Assembly: GCA_009993605.1 (NCBI GenBank)
Contig: JAACTB010000016.1
Coordinates: 1 to 64,000 of the forward strand
From: Erythrobacter sp.
GTDB lineage: Bacteria > Pseudomonadota > Alphaproteobacteria > Sphingomonadales > Sphingomonadaceae
Reading direction: 5' to 3'
Length of the DNA: 64,000 nucleotides
Shown: piece after piece, positions 27,405-35,693 of the stretch
How the letters are laid out: each line of letters begins with the position of its first letter
Position numbering within the stretch: position 1 is the stretch's first letter
Translations under genes and position numbers: made by a program
Notes under the pieces: generated by a model
Told to the model about the DNA's origin: nothing
Databases searched by the model: none
The model's input: the letters and a program-made list of their open reading frames with translations, nothing else

Positions 27405-28652
27405 ATGATGCGCCGCTGGCTCGCCCTTGCCATATCTCTCGCCGGTCTTGCCGGGACGGTCGGCCTTGCCGTCCTGTCCGGTCCGATCACGGCCCAGAGC
27501 GCGCTCGATCGCCGTTTCGCGGACGCACCCGAAGCGCAGCGCGCGCTGGAGCGGGCCGAGCGCCGTGCGGCCCAAGCGCAGCAACGCGCCGCTTCTTTCG
27601 ACGCCCGCGCCGCCAGCGCCACGCAGGCTTCCGAGAAGGCGCAGGCCGAGGCCGCCGCGCTCGCCGCCCGGGTCCAGCAGGCCGAAGCGCAGATCGGTGT
27701 CGCGGAGGCCGAGCTGGCACTGGTCCAGTCCGAACGGCGCGCGCTCGACCTGCGGCTGGCCAAACGGCGCGAGCCGATCGTGCGGCTGACCGGGGCGCTT
27801 CAGATGCTGGTGCGGCGGCCCCTCTCGCTCAGCGTGCTGGCGCCCGGATCGCTGCGCGATACGGTCTATCTCGGCGCGGTGCTGGACAGCACTGTGCCGC
27901 TCGTGCGCGAAAGCACCGCAGAGCTGCGCGCCGAGCTCGATCGCTCGCTGGCCCTGCAAAACGAGGCGCGAGTGGCCTTGGCGGAGCGTCGCCGTGCGGA
28001 ACGCGGCCTTGCCGAGCGGCGCACCGAACTGATCGCCATGGCGCAGCGCGAACGCCTCGCCGCCGCGCGCGCGCGGGGCGCGGCCGATCGTGAGGAATTG
28101 CGCGCGCTGGCCTTGGGCGAACAGGCGCGCGATCTCGACGGGCTGGTCGAGCGGCTCGACGATATCGGTGCGCTGCGCGACCGGCTCGCGGGCCTGCCGG
28201 GCCCGATCCCGAGACCAACCGATCCCGGCGCGCGGTCTTCGCTCGCGATCCGGGACGCGCCGTCGCCCACCCCGTCGGCCACCGCGCCGCCGTCCGATTA
28301 CCGCCTGCCGACCGACGGGCGGCTCACAACCGCCTTCGGATCGGCGAGCGGCGATGGGGCGCGCGCCAGCGGGCTTTCGCTCGTCCCGCGCGCGGGTGCG
28401 CAGGTGGTTGCGCCGGGCACGGGCCGCGTGGTCTTCGCGGGGCCCTATCGCGGCTTCGGACGGATCGTCATCATCCAGCACGCCAATGGCTGGACCAGCC
28501 TCGTCACCGGGCTTGGCGATCTGGTGACGCGCGTTGGCCAGGATGTGGTCGCGGGATCGCCGCTGGGCCTTGCGGATACGGCCGATCCCACCGTGACGCT
28601 CGAATTGCGGCGCGGCGGCGATCCGGTCAATCCGCTCGATTACATCGGGTGA
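27405..28652 (+). CDS. EnvC-like murein hydrolase activator (degenerate LytM)
   Basis: A 415-residue exported protein: signal-like hydrophobic segment (residues ~4-25, ending ITAQSA), a long Ala/Arg/Glu-rich coiled coil (30-250), and a C-terminal LytM fold. The peptidase residues are lost: the HxxxD position reads ASGLSLV and the HxH position reads VTLELR. That matches EnvC, which activates amidases at the septum without hydrolysing the wall itself. It lies between rlmH and ctpA, the usual EnvC-CtpA pairing. Start ATG 27405; the next codon is also ATG. Confidence 0.85.
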   Translation: MMRRWLALAISLAGLAGTVGLAVLSGPITAQSALDRRFADAPEAQRALERAERRAAQAQQRAASFDARAASATQASEKAQAEAAALAARVQQAEAQIGVAEAELALVQSERRALDLRLAKRREPIVRLTGALQMLVRRPLSLSVLAPGSLRDTVYLGAVLDSTVPLVRESTAELRAELDRSLALQNEARVALAERRRAERGLAERRTELIAMAQRERLAAARARGAADREELRALALGEQARDLDGLVERLDDIGALRDRLAGLPGPIPRPTDPGARSSLAIRDAPSPTPSATAPPSDYRLPTDGRLTTAFGSASGDGARASGLSLVPRAGAQVVAPGTGRVVFAGPYRGFGRIVIIQHANGWTSLVTGLGDLVTRVGQDVVAGSPLGLADTADPTVTLELRRGGDPVNPLDYIG

Positions 28653-28769
28653 GGGCGAAAGATCGGAAAAACAATCGACTTGACGCCTTTCGATCGCGCT
28701 TTCCCTAATCTGGTATTCAGGCCCGGTGCGCGATAGTATGGCCAGCAAACAGGATTGGACCGCGCCCAG

Positions 28770-30131
28770 ATGAAATTCGCCGAACTTGCCCGCAGCGCCG
28801 CGCTCGTCACCGCGCTTGCGCTGATTCCCGCCACCACGGCGGGCCTCGCCCAGGTCGAAGGGCGCGCGGGGCCGGAATTCTCCAAGGTCATCGCGGTCTA
28901 TCAGCGAATCAAGGCGAGCTATGTCGACGAGGTTGACGATCAGACGCTGATCGACGGCATGATCGACGGGATGCTCACCGCGCTCGACCCGCATTCGGCC
29001 TATCTCGACGGGTCCGATCTCCAGCGGCTCGAAACCATGATCGACGGCAATTATTCGGGCCTCGGCCTGTCGGTCATCATGGAGGACGGCGCGGTCAAGA
29101 TCATCTCGCCCTTCCGCGGCAGCCCGGCGGACAAGGCGGGAATCAAGGCAGGCGACTTCATCACCCACCTCGATGGCAAGCTGATCTATGGCGGCGAGCT
29201 GGACGATGCCGTGGCGCAGATGCGCGGGCCCGCGGGCACGGCGATCCGCCTCACCGTCTTCCGTCCCGGGCGCGACGAACCCTTCGACGTCACCGTGACG
29301 CGCGGCGTGATCGAGCTCGAGCCGGTGACGCATGAATTGATGGACGGAAATATCGGCCACATCATGGTCAACGAATTCTCACGCGATGTCGGGGCCGACG
29401 TGCTCGCCTCGTGGGAAGCGTTGCAGCAGGAGGCGAGCGGGCGCGTCAACGGCCTCGTGCTCGACATGCGCTCCAATCCCGGCGGTTCGCTGGACGAGGC
29501 TGTGGCGCTGTCCGACCTGTTCCTCGACGATGGCCGCATCGTGTCGCAGCGCGGCCGCGTGCGGGGCGAGAATATCGTATACAACGCCGAAACCGTGTTC
29601 CGCGGCGATATCGCCAAGGGCGTGCCGATCGTGGTGCTGATCGATGCGGGGTCGGCCTCGGCTTCGGAGATCGTGGCGGGCGCCTTGCAGGATCATCGCC
29701 GCGCGGTGGTCATGGGCGATCGCAGCTTCGGGAAGGGCAGCGTCCAGTCGCTCCTTCCGCTGGGCAGCGATGCGGCGCTGAAGCTGACGACGGCGCGCTA
29801 TTACACCCCCTCGGGCCATTCGGTGCAGGAAGGCGGAATCAAGCCGGATATCGCCGTGCCCCAGCTCTCCGATCCCGATCTCGCCCAGCGGTCGCGCTTC
29901 ATCATGCGCGAATCCGACCTGCGCGGCCATCTGGTCAACGAATTGGGGCTGGAGGATTCCGCGCTGGAGACCGACAAAAGGGACGATCCGCGCTTCAAGC
30001 TCACCGCCGAGGAGTTGAAGGAGCAGGGGATCGAGGATTTCCAGCTGCATTACGCGGTCGATACGCTGCGCCGTGCAAGCCCCAACGCGATGGCGGCGGC
30101 CCCGCGCCAACCCGCAGCGAAGCGAAACTGA
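28770..30131 (+). CDS. ctpA: S41 family C-terminal processing peptidase (CtpA)
   Basis: A 453-residue periplasmic serine protease with a signal peptide (residues 1-29, ending TAGLAQ). A PDZ domain follows (GNYSGLGLSVIMEDG to ~170), then the S41 catalytic core. The Ser-Lys-Gln catalytic set is visible at about S297 (GSASASE), K322 (FGKGSVQ) and Q326. CtpA proteases trim exported proteins and, in other bacteria, regulate peptidoglycan hydrolases. ATG 28770 is preferred; TTG 28755 is possible. It is 117 bases downstream of the EnvC gene. Confidence 0.92.
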   Translation: MKFAELARSAALVTALALIPATTAGLAQVEGRAGPEFSKVIAVYQRIKASYVDEVDDQTLIDGMIDGMLTALDPHSAYLDGSDLQRLETMIDGNYSGLGLSVIMEDGAVKIISPFRGSPADKAGIKAGDFITHLDGKLIYGGELDDAVAQMRGPAGTAIRLTVFRPGRDEPFDVTVTRGVIELEPVTHELMDGNIGHIMVNEFSRDVGADVLASWEALQQEASGRVNGLVLDMRSNPGGSLDEAVALSDLFLDDGRIVSQRGRVRGENIVYNAETVFRGDIAKGVPIVVLIDAGSASASEIVAGALQDHRRAVVMGDRSFGKGSVQSLLPLGSDAALKLTTARYYTPSGHSVQEGGIKPDIAVPQLSDPDLAQRSRFIMRESDLRGHLVNELGLEDSALETDKRDDPRFKLTAEELKEQGIEDFQLHYAVDTLRRASPNAMAAAPRQPAAKRN

Positions 30132-30147
30132 AGGTTTGGCGCCCAGC

Positions 30148-30648
30148 ATGACAGCGCCGATCCGCCCCGTGCCCGGCCGGGTGAAGCTGGCCCAACTGCT
30201 CGCGCTGGCCATCCCGGCGCTGCTTCTGGGCGGGGCCTATATTTCGGAATATGTCTTCGGAATGCATCCGTGCGAAATGTGCTGGTGGCAACGCTGGCCC
30301 CATTTCGCGGCGATCGCGCTGGCATTGTTGTCGTTCGCAGTGCCATTGCGTACGCTTTGCACCGGGCTTGCCGCGCTCGCCATTCTCGTGTCGGGCCTGA
30401 TCGGCCTGTTCCATGCGGGCGTGGAATACAAATGGTGGGACGGGATCACCGGCTGCGCCACCATCGCCGCCAGCGAGGGCACCAGCGCGCTCGACGCGAT
30501 CATGAACGCGCCGATGATCCGCTGCGACGAGGCGCCGTGGGACCTGTTCGGCATCTCGCTTGCCGGTTGGAACTTCCTCGTCTCGACCGCAAGCGCGGTC
30601 GCGATTCTTGTCCTTCTTATCCGGAGCGCACGCAATGCCGCACGATAG
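30148..30648 (+). CDS. dsbB: Disulfide bond formation protein B (DsbB)
   Basis: A 166-residue inner-membrane protein with four hydrophobic spans that re-oxidises DsbA with quinone. The first redox pair is C42/C45 in HPCEMCWWQRW; the second periplasmic loop has two more cysteines (GITGCATIAA and MIRCDEAPW). The 14-base overlap with the following coq7 gene indicates coupling to ubiquinone metabolism in the same operon, which fits DsbB's need for quinone. Confidence 0.9.
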   Translation: MTAPIRPVPGRVKLAQLLALAIPALLLGGAYISEYVFGMHPCEMCWWQRWPHFAAIALALLSFAVPLRTLCTGLAALAILVSGLIGLFHAGVEYKWWDGITGCATIAASEGTSALDAIMNAPMIRCDEAPWDLFGISLAGWNFLVSTASAVAILVLLIRSARNAAR

Positions 30649-31183
30649 ACCGAAGCATCCCCCGCTGCGTCCCGAGATCGCGCGGATGATCCGCGTCGAC
30701 CAGGCGGGCGAATTCGGCGCCACACGCATCTACAAGGGCCAGCTTGCCGTGATGGGCAATCGCGGGCCGGATTCGGCGCAAATCGCCGGAATGGCCGAGC
30801 AGGAAGAGGGGCACCGCGCCCGCTTCGATGCCATGATGGCCGAACGCGGCGTCAGGCCCACCGCGCTGCAACCCTTCTGGTCGATCGCGGGCTATGCGCT
30901 CGGTGCGGGCACGGCGTTGTTGGGTCCCGAAGCCGCCATGGCCTGCACCGCCGCTGTCGAAGAGGAGATCGACCGGCATTATTCCGAACAGCTCGACCGC
31001 TTGGCGGAAACCGGCGACGAGCCTGAACTGACTGCGATGATCGAGGAATTCCGCGAGGACGAACGCGAACACCGCGACGCGGCTCTGGCCGCCGGTGCCG
31101 AGCGGGCGCCCGCCTATCCGGTGCTGTCGGGCCTGATCCGGCTGGGCTGCCGCGCCGCGATCAAGATTTCCGAACGCATCTGA
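30635..31183 (+). CDS. coq7: Demethoxyubiquinone hydroxylase (COQ7 family)
   Basis: Di-iron hydroxylase in late ubiquinone synthesis. The 182-residue protein shows the repeated Glu and ExxH ligands in QAGEFGATRIYKGQ, QEEGHRARFD, VEEEIDRHY and EDEREHRDAAL, and ends with IRLGCRAAIKISERI as the family does. ATG 30635 lies within the end of dsbB and has GGAG upstream. Confidence 0.93.
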   Translation: MPHDRPKHPPLRPEIARMIRVDQAGEFGATRIYKGQLAVMGNRGPDSAQIAGMAEQEEGHRARFDAMMAERGVRPTALQPFWSIAGYALGAGTALLGPEAAMACTAAVEEEIDRHYSEQLDRLAETGDEPELTAMIEEFREDEREHRDAALAAGAERAPAYPVLSGLIRLGCRAAIKISERI

Positions 31184-31275
31184 GCCGGAACCGCGCCGCC
31201 CCTTCGCGCGCTTCATTTAAAGTTCACGGCGCTTCCCCTCTATCGAAGCGCATCTGTTTTGGAGAGACTATCGCC

Positions 31276-31839
31276 ATGATCCGCCGCCTTACCGCAACCC
31301 TGCTGGCCGCCAGTGCCGCCTTCGCCGCGCTGCCCGCCGCCGCTCAGGACGAGGCGGGCGACAAGGTCAACATGGTCATCGTCTATGGCGAGGATGCCGC
31401 GCCCGAACCGGTCGGGGACGAGATCGTCGTCGTCGCGCGCCTGCCCGAAGCGGACCGTTTCCGCATTCCCGAGACGCTGCGCTACAGCGACAATCCGGCG
31501 AACAATTCCTGGGCTTCGCGCGTCGAACGGCTCGATATCGTTGGCGATTTCGGCATCCTGTCCTGCTCCGCCGCCGGGGCCGGCTCGGAAACCGGCTGCA
31601 CCCAGGCGATGATCGAGGCCGCCTATGCGGACCGCGCCAGCGGTTCGTCGGTGCGCTTCGCCCAGCTGATCGAGGCCGCACGCCAGGAAAGGCTCGCCAC
31701 AATCGACGAGGATGCCGCCGCGGAACAGCAGCGGGTCGAAGCGATCGAGGACGCCTATATGGAGCGCCTGCGCCAGGAGCGCGATGCGGAGCTGCCGGAT
31801 GAGGCCACAACCGATACCTCGCTGCCGCAACCGCAATAA
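31276..31839 (+). CDS. Conserved hypothetical exported protein
   Basis: A 187-residue protein with a signal peptide (residues 1-24, ending AAAQD). The mature start carries DEIVVVARLPEADRFRIPETLR, a motif I associate with a sphingomonad-restricted hypothetical family and reminiscent of the EIVVTAR segment at the start of TonB-dependent receptors. Two cysteines (LSCSA and TGCTQ) may form a disulfide. The tail is Glu/Arg-rich. GGAGAG lies upstream of ATG 31276. No known function. Confidence 0.7.
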   Translation: MIRRLTATLLAASAAFAALPAAAQDEAGDKVNMVIVYGEDAAPEPVGDEIVVVARLPEADRFRIPETLRYSDNPANNSWASRVERLDIVGDFGILSCSAAGAGSETGCTQAMIEAAYADRASGSSVRFAQLIEAARQERLATIDEDAAAEQQRVEAIEDAYMERLRQERDAELPDEATTDTSLPQPQ

Positions 31840-31951
31840 CAGGGCGGGGCAGGTCGCTTCACATCTGGGGTCGTGGGCGAACCGCCGCTCCGCTCCGCGC
31901 CGCTCGTAAAGCGCCTCGCCCTCTCATATTTTTGCGCTATAGGCACCGGCC

Positions 31952-33070
31952 ATGGCGTCCAAAATCCTCACCGTCTTCGGCACCCGGCCCGAAGCGATCA
32001 AGCTCTTCCCCCTGATCCACGCGCTGGAGCGTGACGATCGTTTCGTCTCGCGCACCTGCATTTCCGCACAGCATCGCGGAATGCTCGATCAGGTGCTGGC
32101 GATCGCCGATATCGCCCCCGATCACGATCTCGACCTGATGACACCGGGCCAGACGCTCGACGAGTTGACCGCCCGCGCCCTGACCGGCATCGGCCGCGTT
32201 CTCGACGCGGAGAAGCCCGACTGGGTCGTGGTCCAGGGCGATACCACCACGGTGATGGCGGGGGCGCTGGCGGCCTATTACCGCCAGATTCCGGTCTGCC
32301 ATGTCGAGGCGGGCCTGCGGTCGGGTGACATCCACCATCCCTGGCCCGAAGAGGTCAATCGCAAGGTCGTCGGCAGCTTCGCCGCATTGCATTGCGCACC
32401 GACCGAGACGGCGGCGGCGGCGCTCAAGCGCGAGAATGTCGATCCGGCGAGCGTGCACGTCACCGGTAACACGGTGATCGACGCGCTCCATTGGGTGACG
32501 AAGCGCATAGAAAACGAGCCCGCGCTGGCTTCCGGTCTTGCCGATCTCGAAAAGCGCTTCGCTGGCAAGCGCATCATCGGCATGACCAGCCACCGGCGCG
32601 AGAATTTCGGCGAGGGAATGCGCGCCATCGCCGACGCGGTGAAGCGGATCGCCGCGCGGCCCGATGTCGCCGTGATCTTCCCGGTCCATCTGAACCCCAA
32701 TGTCCGCGAGGTCATGAATTCGGAGCTCAAGGGGCTCGACAATGTCGCGCTGATCGAACCGCTCGACTACCCCCACTTCGCGCGGCTGCTGGACATTTCC
32801 TATCTGATGCTCAGCGACAGCGGCGGCGTCCAGGAAGAAGCGCCCGCGCTCGGCAAGCCGGTCCTCGTCATGCGCGAGACGACCGAGCGCCCCGAAGGTG
32901 TCGAGGCGGGCACTGCCGTGCTCGTCGGCACCGATCCCGATCGTATCGTGGCGGAAATCGCGCGCCTTCTCGACGACGAAGCCGCCTACGCCGCCATGGC
33001 CCGCGCCCACAATCCGTTCGGCGATGGCAAGTCGGCGGCGCGCATCTGCGATTTGCTTGCCGCCTCATAG
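31952..33070 (+). CDS. wecB: Non-hydrolysing UDP-GlcNAc 2-epimerase family protein
   Basis: A 372-residue GT-B-fold epimerase. Family signatures are FGTRPEAIK (residues ~9-17), VVQGDTTTVMAGALAAYY, HVEAGLRSGD, and SDSGGVQEEAPALGKPVLVMR. The classical reaction is UDP-GlcNAc to UDP-ManNAc, feeding the WecC dehydrogenase encoded at 58974-60245. Homologues CapG, FnlC and WbvD act instead on 6-deoxy-L-talosaminyl-type intermediates made by CapE-like enzymes, also present here. It is the only plus-strand gene of the locus and converges on the beta-helix gene with just 5 bases between stops. Confidence 0.88.
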   Translation: MASKILTVFGTRPEAIKLFPLIHALERDDRFVSRTCISAQHRGMLDQVLAIADIAPDHDLDLMTPGQTLDELTARALTGIGRVLDAEKPDWVVVQGDTTTVMAGALAAYYRQIPVCHVEAGLRSGDIHHPWPEEVNRKVVGSFAALHCAPTETAAAALKRENVDPASVHVTGNTVIDALHWVTKRIENEPALASGLADLEKRFAGKRIIGMTSHRRENFGEGMRAIADAVKRIAARPDVAVIFPVHLNPNVREVMNSELKGLDNVALIEPLDYPHFARLLDISYLMLSDSGGVQEEAPALGKPVLVMRETTERPEGVEAGTAVLVGTDPDRIVAEIARLLDDEAAYAAMARAHNPFGDGKSAARICDLLAAS

Positions 33071-33075
33071 ATCGC

Positions 33076-34569
33076 TCAGGTGCCGCGACGGAGCCCGTCG
33101 ACCGTTCCGCTCATGTCGATGTCCACACGAAGGGCAGGCGCCACCGGTCGACGGTCATACATGACCTTCGTCGGAACCGGATTTCCGCGCCCGAAAGTCG
33201 AGTCGGCGATGTCGATCCGCAACGCGCGATTGCGGTCTTCGGAAGCGAACAGCGCGGTGCGCAAATTGCATCTTGCGCCGCGGATACGCAGACTGGCCGG
33301 TCCGTATTCTCCCAGACTGCCGGGCAGGAAGAAATACTCGCTCGTCCCTTCATCGACGACATTCTCGATCCGGTAGCTGCGGGCTTCGCGATCCTGCGGA
33401 TTGAATTGCTGCATGGCGATAAGGGCGCGCTTCGGTACTCTTGTGGTGTCGCGAACCGTGATATTCGATACGAGCGCGGCGCCCATGGCGAATCCTGGAG
33501 AGCGAGGGGCATTCGTGCCCAGACCGATGACCTGGGTCGGTCCTGCGTGGGCATTGCCGGAGTAGGACACCATTATATCGGCGATCGTGCCATCACCGTG
33601 CTGGTGAGCGATTTCGACTGCCCCCTGGGAAGGTCCGGCGACGGAGCGTTCCACTTCGATCCGTTGGGTGAGGCCACCACCGCCGGGCGCGAAGATCTTG
33701 ATGGCCCGCCCGGCTGCATTCACGATGTGCCCATCACGGACGATCGGCGCACTGCCGCCTCTTTCCGCGGATTGGAAAACCAAGAGCCCGTCCATGTCGG
33801 CACGGGCTTTCGAACCCACAGGATCGTCACTATCGACCCTTTCGATAGCGAAGCGCTCTATCGTGACGTGGCGCGCACTGGCGGTCGATCCCAATTGGCC
33901 GACTACGGCTATACCGGCGCACCCCTGGGATCCCAATCGGCTTGCACCTGCCGCACGCGTCACATTCGTGGCCGCCACATCCCTCAAGAGGAGGCGGTCG
34001 AAGCCTCCCATTAACATCATTCCGGTGGCGCCATAGGCATTGGTCGCAGACCCATCGATCCGGCTTCGGCCCGCGATCATGCGGGCGTTGCGACAGGTCA
34101 ATCCAGATATCGTGCAATCCCTGCGATCGGAGCTTGAGACGCCTTCGAAGCGGACGAAGAGGGGCATGCAAACCCGATCGGCGCCATCGATTTCGAGAGG
34201 CCCCCTGATCTCGAGCGGCGTGGCGCCGCGCGAAAGCAGGCAGACGGCCCAGTGAAATTGCGGGCCTGCATATCGCAGCTTGCGATTGCCCAACGTCGTC
34301 AGGCTGTAAGAGCGCCCGCGCTCCAGAGAAACGATAAGGGGTCGCTCGATCGTGAAATCTTGATCGATAACCAGTTCCCCGCCCAGGCGGGCCCATTTCT
34401 CGAACGCGGCATGAATGCCCGTCTCAGCCGATGCGAGAATAACCGTGCCGCTCGCGAAGACTGTCGATGGTCGTGCGCCCAGCGTTGCCGTGGTCGCGCA
34501 CAAGACGCCGATCAGGCTTCTTCGCGTAAGAAGCCGAGGCGATGAACGGTCAAGAGAAAGCCGGGGCAT
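33076..34569 (-). CDS. Tat-exported beta-helix-like protein of polysaccharide locus
   Basis: A 497-residue protein with a twin-arginine signal (TRRSLIGVLCATTATLG, residues ~15-31, cleavage near VFASG). The body has many short beta-strand-like turns (ITVRDT, IVRDGHIVNAAGRAIKIF), suggesting a right-handed parallel beta-helix as in pectate lyases and other polysaccharide-active enzymes. I recognise no catalytic motif. As the last minus-strand gene of the cluster it may trim, bind or modify the exported polymer. Fold and role are inferences. Confidence 0.6.
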   Translation of the reverse strand: MPRLSLDRSSPRLLTRRSLIGVLCATTATLGARPSTVFASGTVILASAETGIHAAFEKWARLGGELVIDQDFTIERPLIVSLERGRSYSLTTLGNRKLRYAGPQFHWAVCLLSRGATPLEIRGPLEIDGADRVCMPLFVRFEGVSSSDRRDCTISGLTCRNARMIAGRSRIDGSATNAYGATGMMLMGGFDRLLLRDVAATNVTRAAGASRLGSQGCAGIAVVGQLGSTASARHVTIERFAIERVDSDDPVGSKARADMDGLLVFQSAERGGSAPIVRDGHIVNAAGRAIKIFAPGGGGLTQRIEVERSVAGPSQGAVEIAHQHGDGTIADIMVSYSGNAHAGPTQVIGLGTNAPRSPGFAMGAALVSNITVRDTTRVPKRALIAMQQFNPQDREARSYRIENVVDEGTSEYFFLPGSLGEYGPASLRIRGARCNLRTALFASEDRNRALRIDIADSTFGRGNPVPTKVMYDRRPVAPALRVDIDMSGTVDGLRRGT

Positions 34570-34626
34570 CTCCCCCTTTTAAGCGGATTGGAGCGAACGG
34601 CGCATGAATGTCGAAGACAGGCGAAC

Positions 34627-35622
34627 TTAAAGACCGTGATACTGGCGATACCAGGATACGAAGGCTGGAATGCCCTGCTCGATGGATGTCGTCGGGGAAT
34701 AGCCGAGATCATCCGAGATCGCGTCGATATCCGCGAAGGTGCGCTGCACATCGCCATCCTGCATGGGCAGGAATTGCATATCGGCTTTGCGTCCACACTC
34801 CTGCTCGAGAAGCGCGATGACCTTCATCAGATGTTCGGAACGATGATTGCCGATATTGTACAGAGCGTGCGGCTTGGTGCTTCCCCCGGCCTTGGGCAAA
34901 TCGTCGTTCTTCGGCGGAGCGTCGAGGCACGCGATGATCCCCGATACGATATCGTCGATATAGGTGAAATCGCGATACATATCGCCGTGATTGAACACCG
35001 GGATTTGCTCGCCCGCCAGGATCTTGCGTGTGAATATCCACATCATCATATCGGGGCGGCCCCAGGGGCCGTAGACGGTGAAGAAACGCAGCCCGGTTTG
35101 CGGCAGCCCGTAAAGATGGGCGTAGGTCTCGCTCATCAATTCATCCGCCTTCTTTGTCGCGGCGTAGAGGGACAGGGGGTGATCCACGCGATCTTCGACG
35201 GAAAACGGAAGCTTCGTGTTCCCTCCATAAACGGATGAGGAGCTCGCATAAACGAGATGCTCCACGCCGCGATGACGCGCGATCTCGAGCATGTTGAGAT
35301 GGCCGGCGAGGTTCGACGTCAGATAGGCGTGGGGATTCTCGATCGAATATCGCACCCCCGCCTGGGCCCCGAGATGGATGATACGCTGGAATTCGTGATT
35401 GCGCAGCGCGTTCTCGAGTTCCGCCATTCGGGAGAAGTCTTCTTCGATGAAGCCGAAGCCGTCACCCCTCGCCTGCAATCGGGCAAGCCGGTCGCGTTTG
35501 AGTTCGGCGGAATAATACGCGTTCACATTGTCGATGCCGAGAACCTCGTCCCCGCGGTCCAGCAGACGATGCGCAACTGTGGATCCGATGAATCCTGCTG
35601 CACCGGTTACCAAAACCTTCAT
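34627..35622 (-). CDS. UDP-glucuronate 4-epimerase family protein
   Basis: A 331-residue extended short-chain dehydrogenase/reductase. NAD-binding GAAGFIG starts at residue 7, the catalytic Ser/Tyr/Lys region is ASSSSVYG and YAATKKADE, and the GIDNVNAYY segment with RDRLARL is characteristic of LpsL/Cap1J-type UDP-GlcA C4-epimerases. Expected product: UDP-galacturonate. No UDP-glucose dehydrogenase lies in the window, so UDP-GlcA would come from elsewhere. It is 71 bases downstream of the PglF-like gene. Confidence 0.85.
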   Translation of the reverse strand: MKVLVTGAAGFIGSTVAHRLLDRGDEVLGIDNVNAYYSAELKRDRLARLQARGDGFGFIEEDFSRMAELENALRNHEFQRIIHLGAQAGVRYSIENPHAYLTSNLAGHLNMLEIARHRGVEHLVYASSSSVYGGNTKLPFSVEDRVDHPLSLYAATKKADELMSETYAHLYGLPQTGLRFFTVYGPWGRPDMMMWIFTRKILAGEQIPVFNHGDMYRDFTYIDDIVSGIIACLDAPPKNDDLPKAGGSTKPHALYNIGNHRSEHLMKVIALLEQECGRKADMQFLPMQDGDVQRTFADIDAISDDLGYSPTTSIEQGIPAFVSWYRQYHGL

Positions 35623-35693
35623 GTCATCGCCTTTCTATCACGCGCGCGGCAGACCAGCGTCTTGCCGACCTACAATCGTCGCTAAATTTTGAA

